Assembly: GCA_022495005.1 (NCBI GenBank)
Contig: JAGYXB010000827.1
Coordinates: forward strand, 124,001 to 188,000
Source of the DNA: Rhyacophila brunnea
Taxonomy: Eukaryota; Arthropoda; Insecta; Trichoptera; Rhyacophilidae
Direction of reading: 5' to 3'
Length of the DNA stretch: 64,000 nt
Position numbers and translations under genes: made by a program. The notes beneath the pieces were generated by a model. It was not told the DNA's origin. It was given only the letters and a program-made list of their open reading frames with translations, and did not search any database. Below, one piece after another: positions 11,601 to 22,006 of this stretch. How positions within the stretch are numbered: position 1 is the first letter of the stretch; every line of letters begins with the position of its first letter.

Positions 11601-14600
11601 TAGTTTATCATGAAAAAAAAACTTATTTTAAGCTTTTAATAGTAAAGCACGGCTCAAAATACGCATGTGAACTAGCGACAGATGATTTTTTCATGCAATA
11701 ATATAACTATTAGCTGTACTAACATTTTAACAGTTTTAAATTCATATTATACACATAAATTTAAAACCATTATTAATTTGTCTATAAAACGATTTTTCTT
11801 TAATATCTTTTAAAAAAACCATATTTTTTTCAATGTCAAAGACACAAAGACCGGTTTTCTATCGATGATTAATTACACTAAAATAGAATTCAATTTGTCT
11901 CACATTTTCAACAAGTCAGCACGTACTTTATACGTCAGAAACTAGCATTTAGCTAGTAAAACATATAGCGCCCTCTGGCAAGCGTGAAAGAAAGCTATTC
12001 AGCCCGTTGAAAATATGAAAACGCCGCGTCGTAAATTCCAGGATACGGCGTCATTGTTGGAAAATAGCGTCGGTTTTTCGCGTTTTTCGCCACACCGACG
12101 ACTAAATGTAGCATTTTTCCCTACAAAACGGTGCATTGTTTATAAACATATTGTCCCCATGCAACCGGGAGTGACCAGGTGGAAACAAGTTTCCACTGCA
12201 TTGTTGATAATGTTCTTATGAAAAGAAAATTATTTATTACCGCCGTATATAATATTGTGTGTTTTTGTTTAAACAAAATAATAAGTAACTATTCTAAATG
12301 GAAATATCCATAATATATATTATAATATGAGAGATTATGTTTGGAACAGTCTTCGACCAAAATTTTATTATTCGGATGAAAAATTATTCACTCCCTAATA
12401 TAGGTAATATGTATTGATAAGAATGTTTCAGACGAAACATAATTGTAATTACATTTTTAAGGATTGTTTTACATATATCATTTTGTTCTGTGTACATTAA
12501 TATTTTATTTTCAAATATTGTTTAAAATTTGATAACATATAGTGTTATGGAGACTTTTAATCTTGTTTCATTACGTAAATTATATGTATGATATCTAGAC
12601 AATAATCCGCCTGTTTTAAAACACTCATGTGAAAATCTCATGTGTAAAAATAATTCTGGATATTAAACCCCATTCTGAATATTGGTAGATTAAATTAAAT
12701 ACGAAGAAAAACAGACTTCACGTATTGTAAATAAAATTTAAAATATTTGGATTAGATGTACATGAAATTCTGTTACACGCTGTGTATGATTTTAATAAAA
12801 TTAATTTTAAATAATAATTATATTTAGCTATATTTTGTGTTGGTGATTTGAGAATTTTAGTTGGAGAAGGTACCTACTTAATTTTTCTTCCAGTCTCTTT
12901 AACTAATGATTTTTTATTTTTATCCGTTGTTTATTTTTTTAAATAACTTTTATTTTATAAGGGGGGCTAATATCCATGAGGGTTTTACATTGACGTATTT
13001 TTATGGAATGTTGACGCGGAAGAATTACTAACCATGGGGAATTATCCAGGGGATAACTTATTGTCAAGAAATGTAAGTATTTATATAATGATAGAAATTT
13101 CGTATATTTTGAGTTATCCAATCAAAATAAAATACTAGTGTTATAATAAGTAAAACAAATATTATTCCGTATAATCACAATAATAATGAGGACTCACTCA
13201 CATATGATATAAGTAAATATATTAATGTAATAAATAGTGATGACAACTATGACATTTATAGATATTTGCGAGGTTTACAGTTCTCATTCTAATTCAATAG
13301 TTATTTATCATATTTGTTTATCACAGCACAGCTGTTTCGCTATGTTTATCAAAGCAATATTGTTTGTATTACAGGCGTTGAATAAAACGGAATGTCAAAA
13401 AAGGAAATGTCTGATAATCAAAACTGTGCTTCGTAACATTATTGGTTTATTTCACGTGTGCAGAAGAATAAAAGTTTTAAAATAACAAAAATATATCCAG
13501 TGTCACTAACAAGTTGCTTTGAACGTTTGTTTTGAGGTTTGTTTCTCTACAAAAACGAAACTCAGGCGGCCGGATATTTTCCACTCATGGCGGGCACCAG
13601 AATAACAATATGCTACACTCATATAATTGAGAAAATGGAGAGGATATGGTACCAAACTAAACATTAAAAAAAACATATAAACTATTATTAAAACATTACA
13701 AACACGGAATGTTAGATTTCAAGTGCTTTCACTCTTTATTTTATTTCAATGTTGGTATGAAAGGCGAACTCATTATTTTTTTCTATTTTATCTAAGTATT
13801 GTCACACATAAATTAAAGTATCAGGAATTTCACCATAAACCATGAAAAATAAATCTTTCGAATAGTGATTATAGGTAAATTTAACCATGATAATTTAAAG
13901 TAAGTGCATTCAATCATAATTATGCACCTGCTTGTTATGTAGTGACAGAGCATACATATGCAGTCGCCTTTACACTAGTTAGTCGATATTTGGATTGGTA
14001 CCTCAAGTTTTAGTGACTATGTAATTACTTACTAACTGATCGCAGACGAAAGTAGGTGAGCGCAGATGACGACACGATGACGGTGGCAAAATATTAAAAC
14101 ATAATAATTGACAGTTGTTAAATAATTACGTTTTGTATATTATAGAAAGATAGCTTTTGACGAAGCTTTAATTGTCTGGATTATCGGTTATCTACGCAAA
14201 CACCAAACGAAAAGGAATGTATAATTTAAAATAATTTTTGGTGTCCATGGATTTTCAAAAACTACGTTTGTGATTAGAATATCGCTATTTTTATATTGAA
14301 TACAATCATGCTTGAAATACTTTAATTATTATGGTACGTGCATTTACTATTAAACATATTATTATATTTATTGTAACATTAACTATTAATTATTTATATT
14401 CCAATTTGATCAAAACCGTCAGTCGATAGTCTTAATAGTATTAATTTGTACGTTTACATTGGGTAGTTTTTATAATATTCTCATGGTATATCAATTATAA
14501 AATATTTTAATAATTTCCGGAAAATCTATTTTTAAAAGAGACGTCAGTTTTAATAGCAAGAAGTTACGCTGTCACGTTAGTGAAGGTTTTGTTATAATAT

Positions 14601-14671
14601 TATGTTATTCCATTTTCATATATGCATAACTTTCATCATAAGTTAGATTAACATGACATCGACATTCTATT
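11601..14671. other. Unassigned AT-rich DNA
   Basis: No gene recognised. 11985-12200 is clearly GC-richer and carries a 68-codon plus-strand ORF (12015-12221) rich in Arg and Ser, with no family motif. 13550-13620 is another small GC-richer patch. The 12939-13121 and 13237-13485 ORFs look like chance. Confidence 0.45.
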
Positions 14672-15372
14672 AAGGGCGGACGTGCTCAGCGTGGGTCAAA
14701 ATTGAGCTTTTTTCTGTATTCAAAGCATGATCCTGGACATACCTTAAACGTTGTAGATAATCTATTTATATAATTTTGAAGCCTTATTGTCCTTTATATT
14801 TATTTTAAACATTTTATGACTGCAAAAAGTATTTTTATTACATAAAATAGTATTCTTTTAAACCTCTCGCTCCAATGTTTTAGAATATAGTCATATTTTA
14901 GTACATAACTGTGCAGTGGTGTTAAGATTTTTTACATTTATTAATTTATAAACGCATTTATAAAACCATCAGTATAATTTATGATGAGATAATTTTAGTA
15001 AAATATTTACGATAAAAAATTATATTGATAATCTCTGTGATCCCAAATTTGACAAGAATTAGGCATTTTATTATTCAAAAAATGGGCAAGATTAACACAT
15101 TTGAAGATAATTCTAAAGATGCTCATTATAAGCTATGTCTTTGACCATTCAAGTGTGATAAACATCCTACGAATAATGATTGCTTTATAATAATTATTGA
15201 CCTAAGAATAAGGTAGTGTTTTTGAAATACGCCATTTCTTTTGGCATTCCCCAGTGGTTAAGCTACAACATACGGCCGTAGCCATAAATTGACAAACTAT
15301 AATTGAAGTAGGGAGTAAAATGATGTTAACTCGCGTGTTTTAACATGTACCGTTAAAAAAAATCGGTTAGGT
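14672..15372 (+). mobile_element. LIR element, single-arm copy 1
   Basis: Starts with TTAAGGGCGGACGTGCTC, the same end as the complete LIR element at 26309. It follows that element's left arm for its full length (GATCCTGGACATACCTTAAACG, CAACATACGGCCGTAGCC, GGGAGTAAAATGATG), ending just past the centre (CATGTACCGTTAAAAAAAATCGG). The central spacer is in the opposite orientation to that of the complete copy, and the second arm is missing. At about 15372 it abuts a truncated MITE-A, which suggests a deletion or recombination junction. Non-coding. Confidence 0.85.
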
Positions 15373-15560
15373 TAGGGTCCTAGCAACTAAATTATTAAAT
15401 AATATATACGTGCGTTACTATGGAAATTAATATGAAATGACATTTCACTATTCAGTATTTCTATCAAGTACATTTTTTTTTGATCGTCTAAGCTAGTCAA
15501 GTCAAGTTTATATGATTCAACAGAAAATTTAAAAAGTTGTATATAAAAAGTTCTTTTTAT
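15373..15560 (-). mobile_element. MITE-A copy 3, truncated
   Basis: The reverse complement matches the first half of MITE-A: the CTTGACTTGACTAGCTTA block, the 'GACATTTC' block and the TTGCTAGGACC block that copy 1 lacks. The other half is missing at the junction with the half-LIR at about 15372. Confidence 0.75.
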
Positions 15561-16499
15561 CTTGAAATTATTGAAAATATATGTTAAATATTATTATTTA
15601 TATTTTAATTATTACATAATTATTTAATATTTGGTGAGAATTTAAATATGCACACGTAAATAATGATATAATTATGCATACTGTGTTTAAGCTCTAACAA
15701 GAAGAGAATTTTTTTTACCAGTATCGCCTCAGGCATGATAATTTTCAAACCGCAATAAAAACATTATGTTTAAATAAATTAAAACTACTAAGTAGTAAAT
15801 AGAAACTGATTAAAATTTCTAGTCTAATTTATGTATAAAATCGTAACGAACATCTATTTACTTCATTCGACAGTGCGGCGCCCAATTGTCATGGCGCCCA
15901 GTTGTCCCACTCCCAAATTTTTATATATATATTTTTAAATATTCTTTTAAATTTAAACTATAAAAACGGAATAAAAAACGCATTTAAAATACATGTATAT
16001 TGTATTTTGCCGTATCCCCCCTTTGGTCACGATTCGCGTCTGTGTTGTTCATTAGAAAGTTTTTTAGCGTAAAAATCATATGCGAAGCGTATACGAGTAT
16101 ATGACATTTTAAAAAATAATATATACAACGGCAACCCTTTTAAATAGATTATGCATACTCTTTATGAATAATAATATTTGCAACGTTCGCATATTTTATA
16201 TTTCAAAAAAGTCATTTAATATTAATGTGTTTTTCAAAAACACTCAGTACCTATGTCACAAAAAATGTTTATTAGTAGGTATGCGACAAAAGTGTTATCT
16301 GTATATTTGTATTAAAACATTAGGATACATTGAAGTAATTTACTATTTTTGTTTTAATTGATCATTATTTTGATTTCAAATGATGTAAATAAATAACAAA
16401 AAAATAATTTTGTTATTCACTCGTAGGTATGTTAAATAAAATTATTACGTACCTACGTCTCTTGTATAGAATTCACTCAAAATTTCCTCCAATAAGGTC
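15561..16499. other. Unassigned AT-rich DNA
   Basis: No feature supported. A small GC-richer patch with GGCGCCC-type words lies at about 15875-15910. ORF 16164-16361 has no family features. Confidence 0.45.
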
Positions 16500-16805
16500 C
16501 TTACTTACAATTAACTATTTCTTTTATTCAACGAATAATTGACAAGTTTTTAAGAAAGAATCATTCTAATTATTGAAAGTACAAGTTTTGAAAAACACTT
16601 TCTGAGAGAGTATAATATTATAACCAATAGAAAAATTCTTTTTTGAAAAATGTAAGCCACCCCAAAAGGGAATCGAACCCTGTATCTCCCGGGTCTACGC
16701 CCCATCCGTCGAATAAACCAATATGCTACGGAGTGACATACTAATTGCGACAAATTTTAACTATTGGTCAATTTTAATACCTACTCATCAGCGCTTTTCC
16801 ACAAA
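16500..16805 (-). repeat. SINE-2 copy a (tRNA-derived)
   Basis: On the minus strand this contains a tRNA-like unit at about 16662-16738. It has CGTAGCATATTGG as a box A region, GGGGCGTAGACCC as an anticodon-like arm and GGGTTCGATTCCC as box B. The ends GTCACTC and GGGTGGC could pair as an acceptor stem, but spacing around the T arm is abnormal and CCA context is lacking, so it is a tRNA-derived repeat rather than a gene. An AT-rich tail (to about 16500) contains AAAACACTTTCTGAGAGAG, which is shared with the 62717 copy. Confidence 0.75.
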
Positions 16806-16950
16806 ATGCGGCGATGGTATGCAAACAGTACTGTTTCAATTAGATTAACCCTAATCTAACCTAACCTAGTAAAGACATCTCATAAAATTTGTATTGAATC
16901 TAATTGGAACAGCAAACTACGAGTACTATCGCCACATATTGTAGCATACG
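16806..16950. mobile_element. Foldback repeat with TTAGG-like core (1)
   Basis: Imperfect inverted repeat. The left end has GGCGATGGTA and CTGTTTCAATTAGATTAA. The right end complements it with AATCTAATTGGAACAG and TACTATCGCC. The centre (about 16845-16868) is TTAACCCTAATCTAACCTAACC, TTAGG-like. It is about 145 bp and non-coding. Confidence 0.5.
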
Positions 16951-17882
16951 TACAAATATACTACATGGTGAAATGTTCAACGAAGAACTAGTCATTTGAT
17001 TAAATGTTACACGAACTCATGTTTCACGTATTGCGGCGCACGAATAAGTCTCCTGCGGTGAACTGTTTACGTACAAATTTCCGGGTACGAGCGTGGGCAG
17101 TTATAGCGCGGGTGCGCGCGCGCAACATTTTATCATCCGTAGTGATCAAAAAATTATTAAAAAGTAGAACCAGTTTAACTTCATTCACTTTTGATTCAAT
17201 AAAATGTCAATGAATGTGCGATACACCGGTCACTGAAAATGATTCCTCCGCGATGATTCTCAAAAATGAATCATGTAAACGGGACTTAAGTGATGGAATA
17301 CAATATTAATATGTATAATATATATTTATATATTGATTGTTTTATAATATGTTTTAAATTTAAACTGAAAGGGGAAAATATTCTAGAATAATTGATAGTT
17401 GTATCTTGTATCATTATATAGCTACAAAATCATTAATATTGCGCTATTACTTGTAAAAGATACCACCATAAAAAGGTAATAAATTTTGTTGTGAGAAAAA
17501 TAAAATCATGAAAGGAATGTTTGCAATATTCTGATATTTCTTTTGCATTATAGTCTCCGACTGCACTGCAATTTAGCAGAGCATTGCCACAACTAACGCT
17601 CTCTAGTATTTATTATTTTTGAAATTAAAAACATATGCCAGTGGAGTGGGAAAAATAGAGAAATGTGGGACAGCGGAAAATAAAGATGATGGAAAACAAA
17701 GATAAAACTAACAATGATTTCCGATGCAACCGCGTACTCTGTAAAGTTTCTGAAGAAAATGATTAATATGAACGTACTCAGCCATAAATGGCAATTTACA
17801 GATGCTTTCTTGTAATACTATTTTGAATCGTTGAAAAACGACATTGTTCTAAAATAATGGCGTTTGAATTTTTTGCAAAAAT
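16951..17882. other. Unassigned DNA with a CpG-rich patch
   Basis: 17030-17130 is GC- and CpG-rich (GCGGGTGCGCGCGCGCAAC at about 17117) and is covered by a 69-codon ORF (17004-17213) with no recognisable motif. Otherwise A+T-rich with nothing supported. Confidence 0.4.
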
Positions 17883-17962
17883 TTTTGGTACAGTTCGGTT
17901 ATGAGGAATACAGCGGAAAACACATTTTGAAAACACCCGGTATACTGGATTATTTGTTAGAT

Positions 17963-18011
17963 TAACCTAACCAAACCTAACCTAACCTAACCCAACCTAA
18001 CCTAACCTAAA
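17963..18011 (-). repeat. Interstitial (TTAGG)n-like tract
   Basis: Degenerate array of CCTAA pentamers (TTAGG on the minus strand), seven perfect units with single-base variants. TTAGG is the ancestral insect telomere unit. Here the tract is short and internal to a foldback element, so it is not a telomere. Confidence 0.7.
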
Positions 18012-18028
18012 CTGATAATATTCCGACC

Positions 18029-18260
18029 ATGTTCGATCCTGATAGGATCACATGGGCCTCCACAGAGTGGAAGTTTGTATTGACAGATTTTGTTTTTTTT
18101 TTATGAGAAATGGATGTCAGCCACTTGCTCAACCTATTAGGTCCATACTCTGACACACACAAATTGAAAAACAATATGTGTACTTGCCAGACCCAGGATT
18201 CGAACGTGGGACCCACGGCTTTATAGTCCAACGCTTATGCCGCGCGGCCACCGTGGGCGT
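18029..18260 (-). repeat. SINE-1 copy, full length
   Basis: The best complete copy. On the minus strand it begins with the tRNA-like head (GTGGCCGCGCGGCATAAGC as box A region, an anticodon-like loop CTATAAA, and ACGTTCGAATCCTGGG as box B). It continues with GTACACATATTG and the core GTCAGAGTATGGACC, and ends with a CCTCCAC-type dyad and GATCCTATCAGGATC. No poly(A) tail is seen, and the 3' end consists of two small hairpins. Its insertion splits foldback element (2). A 74-codon ORF across it is incidental. Confidence 0.9.
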
Positions 18261-18317
18261 CTAAACCTAAACTAACCCAAACTAATATTCCTCATAACCG
18301 AACTGTACCAAATTTTT

Positions 18318-19487
18318 ATTTCAATTTAAAAAAAATTATTTTTCATTCACTTTAATTTAATTTAGCAATGCACAATGATTTTTCAGTTGAATAAACATTT
18401 ACACAGATATTTCAGTATAGAATTAAAATACAGATTAATTCCAGAAAGGCTTATTTGATTATATGCCATAATATACGAGAGATTTTAAAGATATTTATTT
18501 ACAACTAATAAGCTTTATTCTGTATGGAGGACCATCCCCAAAAATATTCGATATAATACTCGTAATATATACATATTTCGATTGATTAGTATATTTTACT
18601 TAACTCTTCTTCTTCTTAAGGTTCTATATCATTAATATTACTTAAATATTTTAATAATACAACAGAACTTCCAACGCTGCAATAGTTAGTAAACACCAAA
18701 ATTTAGTCAGCTAGAAATCCTAAGTAGAAATGTTGTGCCTAATGGTTGTTATATATTATTTTTTAACAGAATCTTTACAAGAAAATATCACCAAACACCA
18801 CTGGTATCGACTGTCGATATATTGATAGGTTCAATACTGAGCTCTTAGCTCTATCTATAAGTATTGTAAAAACATGAAGTGTGGTTGTAAAACTAATTCA
18901 CCATTACAGAGTGTAGGTTATATCTCTACTTATTTTAGTATGTATTGTTATCATAAATCCACTGAAAAAAACAACTGTAGGTAGATATAATTACAAAGCA
19001 AGCTGTACGTCTTATACTCTTGACACGTTAATATTATTATGAATGGATTTATAACAACATTCTTCTACCTCACCGCATTAATAAGTACATTGAAAATTAT
19101 ATTTAAAAAAATTTTGGGGGTCCCTAGAAAAAAAATATAGTGATACAGTTCACTTATACTATAAAAAATGTGTCTCCGGAAAATTAATAGATATCCTCAA
19201 AAAACTACACGCACGGACGGATTCACAAGATTCTTAAAAAAATTACGATAACTGAAGAAAATGAATACTCACTATGATAATATATTATTACAATACGGTG
19301 ATTGTAAGTTAACCTTTTTACAACTTCGTTCATAGCAAATTTACTATTGTTTAATAGTAGCAATCAATATTGGAGAATTTCCTTTATAATTTTGAATAAT
19401 TAGAGTATTTAGTCAATTATGTAAGTAATACTAGTGTATTTGTATTCATTCGGAATAATGCAGCAATCACAAAGTAAACAACAGAAT
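18318..19487. other. Unassigned AT-rich DNA
   Basis: No gene or multi-copy repeat recognised. Confidence 0.5.
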
Positions 19488-19622
19488 TTTTAATTAACTA
19501 TTTCTTTTATTCAACAAATAATTCACAAGATTTAAGAATGTACCATTCTAATTATTGAACATACATAATTTTTAAAAACACTTCTGAGAAAATATATTAT
19601 AAGCAATATAAAAAAAGTAGGT
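19488..19622 (-). repeat. SINE-2 tail fragment, inverted
   Basis: The reverse complement matches the 3' tail of SINE-2 (ATTCTAATTATTGAAC, AACACTTCTGAGA blocks shared with 16519-16620). It lies head-to-head with the complete plus-strand copy that starts about 20 bp away, making a dyad. Confidence 0.65.
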
Positions 19623-19890
19623 ACCCACTTTGATTTAATAAACAAAAACCGATTGCCAGTAGTAGCTTGATTTAGAAGAGCGCTGTTTAGCAGGTATTAA
19701 AAGGCCAATAGTTAAAATTTGTCATAATTAGTATGTCACCTCGTAGCATAGTGAATAATGCGCTAACGGGGCGTAAAACCAAGAGATGCAGGTTTGATTC
19801 CTTTTGAATACTGTGTGTCTTACTTTTTTAAAAAAGATTTTTTCTATTGGTTATAATATATTTTTTCAGAAGTATTTTTCAAAATTATGT
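19623..19890 (+). repeat. SINE-2 copy b
   Basis: Plus-strand copy sharing AAACAAAAACCGATTGCC, AGCGCTG, AATAGTTAAAATTTGTC, TCGTAGCATAGTG (box A region) and CAGGTTTGATTCC (degraded box B) with the 16500 and 62717 copies. More diverged than those. Confidence 0.7.
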
Positions 19891-21205
19891 ATGATCAACA
19901 ACAGAATTCTAAAATAAAAAAACATTGTTTTTCATCTGCAGTTTATTTCTTCGTAGCTTTCTTTTATTTTACATTGGCTTTACAATTTAAATACTTAAAA
20001 CACAAAAAAACTTTTCAAGTATTAATATATATTTTTATTGATATTTTTTTAACATTGCATAAACATTCTAACAGTGATATTAAAAATATATTGACGCAGA
20101 AAACATACGCATTATATGTCTTCTTTTTGATGTCATACACTTTTAATAATATCAGATGTTGTTAATATATAATAAATTCATTCAATGAATATATTTTAAG
20201 TCCTATTTAATATATAGACAAGACTTCTAGTTGTTTGTTTGTATTGCTGAAGAAATTTGAATTAGACTCGCGAAGCTTTCGAAAGTCGACCGACGAGGGA
20301 ATTCGTAAAAAAAGACATAGACACTTTCTTTGTTAGTTACTTTTGTGGGGACTGAACACGGAAGCAGTGTGAAGTTAAACACGTAAGTGTGAAATATTGC
20401 CATTTCAGCTGGTGTTTATTTCTACCCCTTACACTCTTCCTTCTTGTGCACGACAAACTCAATCAATTCCAAGTCTTTTCTTAGAAAACTTTTAACGTTG
20501 GTTTATTTTAATCGTTTTATAAAGAAACGCTTGACTCTGTTGTTCAGATTCTTTTATCGTGTATAAATTTTTCACCATGATCGCTCGCAAACAAAAAAAT
20601 ATACCCAACATATCGATGAGTTTGTGCACAAATATTGTATGTCACTTTACTTTTTTTTGCACAAATTTAATTTGAAGGAATTCGATTGGATTTAAGATCT
20701 TAGGAGAAATGGATATAATATATTATTCTAATTTTTACGTGTAATATTCTCAAAGGATAACTGTATGAAGTTCAGTAAAAACTGGATATACCTAACTAAA
20801 ATATTTGTCAACTTGATAAATACGTTAATAGATAGTTTACGAGAATTATTTATAATTAATTTATTATAGTTAGTTTATAGTTAATTAATTAAAGTAACTT
20901 CTTTTCATGGCGTAAAATAATTGTAAGACATATTTTTTTGCACTTGTCTGATCTTAAAAAGATCATACTAGCGAGGTTACTGCTAAAAATTCGTAAGTCT
21001 CGAAATCTTGTTATGGAGTAATTGCAATTTTAAGTTTGACATGCTCAATAAAATCAGGCATAATGCTAATTGCATTGTGCTTCATGTATGTTCTATAATA
21101 TATCGAAAATCTTTCTAGCGTATAATATATTAAATATAAACGCACAATCCATTGTTGGTTCTTAATACCTAAATTATCAACTTACCAACTTTTGACAGCA
21201 TCACC
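19891..21205. other. Unassigned DNA
   Basis: AT-rich with a less biased block at about 20270-20450 (TTTGTGGGGACTGAACACGG region) that I could not assign. The 92-codon ORF 19887-20165 is Phe/Ile/Lys-rich and lies in A+T-rich sequence. It starts in the SINE-2 tail and is probably spurious. Confidence 0.45.
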
Positions 21206-21414
21206 ACGATATGAACCTCCGTGGAGTGTAGGTTTGTATTAACAGATTTTTGTTTCTACGAGATAAGGATCATAGCCACTTGCTTGAATTAAGTCTATAC
21301 TCTGATTCCAAACACATATTTAAAAACAATATGTGTATTTTCTAGACCTGGGATTTGAACGAGCAACCCATGGCATTATAAGCCGAGGCGTAAGCCGTTC
21401 GGTCATCATGGGCA
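21206..21414 (-). repeat. SINE-1 copy
   Basis: Minus-strand copy with a nearly complete tRNA-like head: GACCGAACGGCTTACGCC, an anticodon-like loop TTATAAT closed by GGC/GCC, then TTGCTCGTTCAAATCCCAGG. It lacks the final GATCC hairpin but keeps ACCTCCGTGGAGTGTAGG at the 3' side. Confidence 0.85.
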
Positions 21415-21492
21415 CCGTAAGAAATATGTATTATAATCTAATATTATTTTGAAAAATTTCCAGAGTATAATAATATCACAGTAGAATTTTTT

Positions 21493-22006
21493 GAAGTTAT
21501 ACTTCTTTTGGCGCGTTTGGGAAATCAGATCAGAGTGTATTTTTGGCGTGTGACATGTAATACATAATTTATTTTTTTACACGAAATAAAACGCACTCGA
21601 TTGGATTCGAACTACCGATTGTTCGGTTATCAGCCGAATGCACTACATTTACGCCACAGTTTGATACTGCAATCGTGACGATTATACAGTATAATATTAT
21701 AGTTTAGAATTGTTCCGTTGCCTAGGCAGCGAATTTATTATTGTCGGCCATTTGTAGTTCTTTACGTAAACAAACTAGTAAACGTCAGAGTGACAGTTGG
21801 TACTTTAAAAATAAAAACAACGAGATACCATTATATAATTAAATAATATAAGTTAAAGTGTATAGAAATAAACCAACGGCGTTCCAATAAGCGGTTCTTT
21901 TTCTTGAGTGTGTAATTTAACAAGATAATTAAGAGCTAGTCAAAGAATCTAGTGTACCTATCACAAGTTTTATTTTTGTTTTGTTACGCCAAAGAAGTAT
22001 AACTTC
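21493..22006. mobile_element. TIR element with internal tRNA-like sequence
   Basis: Bounded by GAAGTTATACTTCTTTTGGCG (21493-21513, 21 bp, one extra T) and CGCCAAAGAAGTATAACTTC (21987-22006), which are inverted repeats of each other. The outer 13 bases of each end are themselves nearly palindromic. Within it, at about 21592-21662 on the minus strand, is a tRNA-like sequence with a perfect 5-bp anticodon-like stem TTCGG-CTGATAA-CCGAA (GAT anticodon position, Ile-like) and a box-B-like GTAGTTCGAATCC. The acceptor and D arms do not form properly. It is a non-coding, non-autonomous element. Confidence 0.6.

Larger units (their letters stand above)
17883..18317. mobile_element. Foldback element with CCTAA core (2), split by a SINE
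   Basis: Terminal inverted repeats of about 30 bp: TTTGGTACAGTTCGGTTATG near 17884 and CATAACCGAACTGTACCAAA near 18293, extending into GAGGAATA/TATTCCTC. Inside lie an irregular CCTAA tract (17963-18011, seven CCTAA units with CCAAA and CCCAA variants) and CTAAACC/TAACCC remnants at 18261-18284. A SINE-1 (18029-18260) separates the two halves of the core. Without the SINE the element would be about 200 bp. Confidence 0.7.

Noticed and set aside
16662..16738. Functional tRNA gene (also at 21592-21662 and 62835-62911)
   Set aside because: Box B and an anticodon-like arm are good, but T-arm spacing, D arm or acceptor stems fail, and the units sit inside multi-copy repeats.
17963..18011. Telomere or chromosome end
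   Set aside because: The CCTAA tract is short, irregular and enclosed in a foldback element with ordinary sequence on both sides.
19887..20165. 92-codon ORF as a membrane protein gene
   Set aside because: Hydrophobic residues reflect T-rich codons; the frame starts in a SINE-2 tail.
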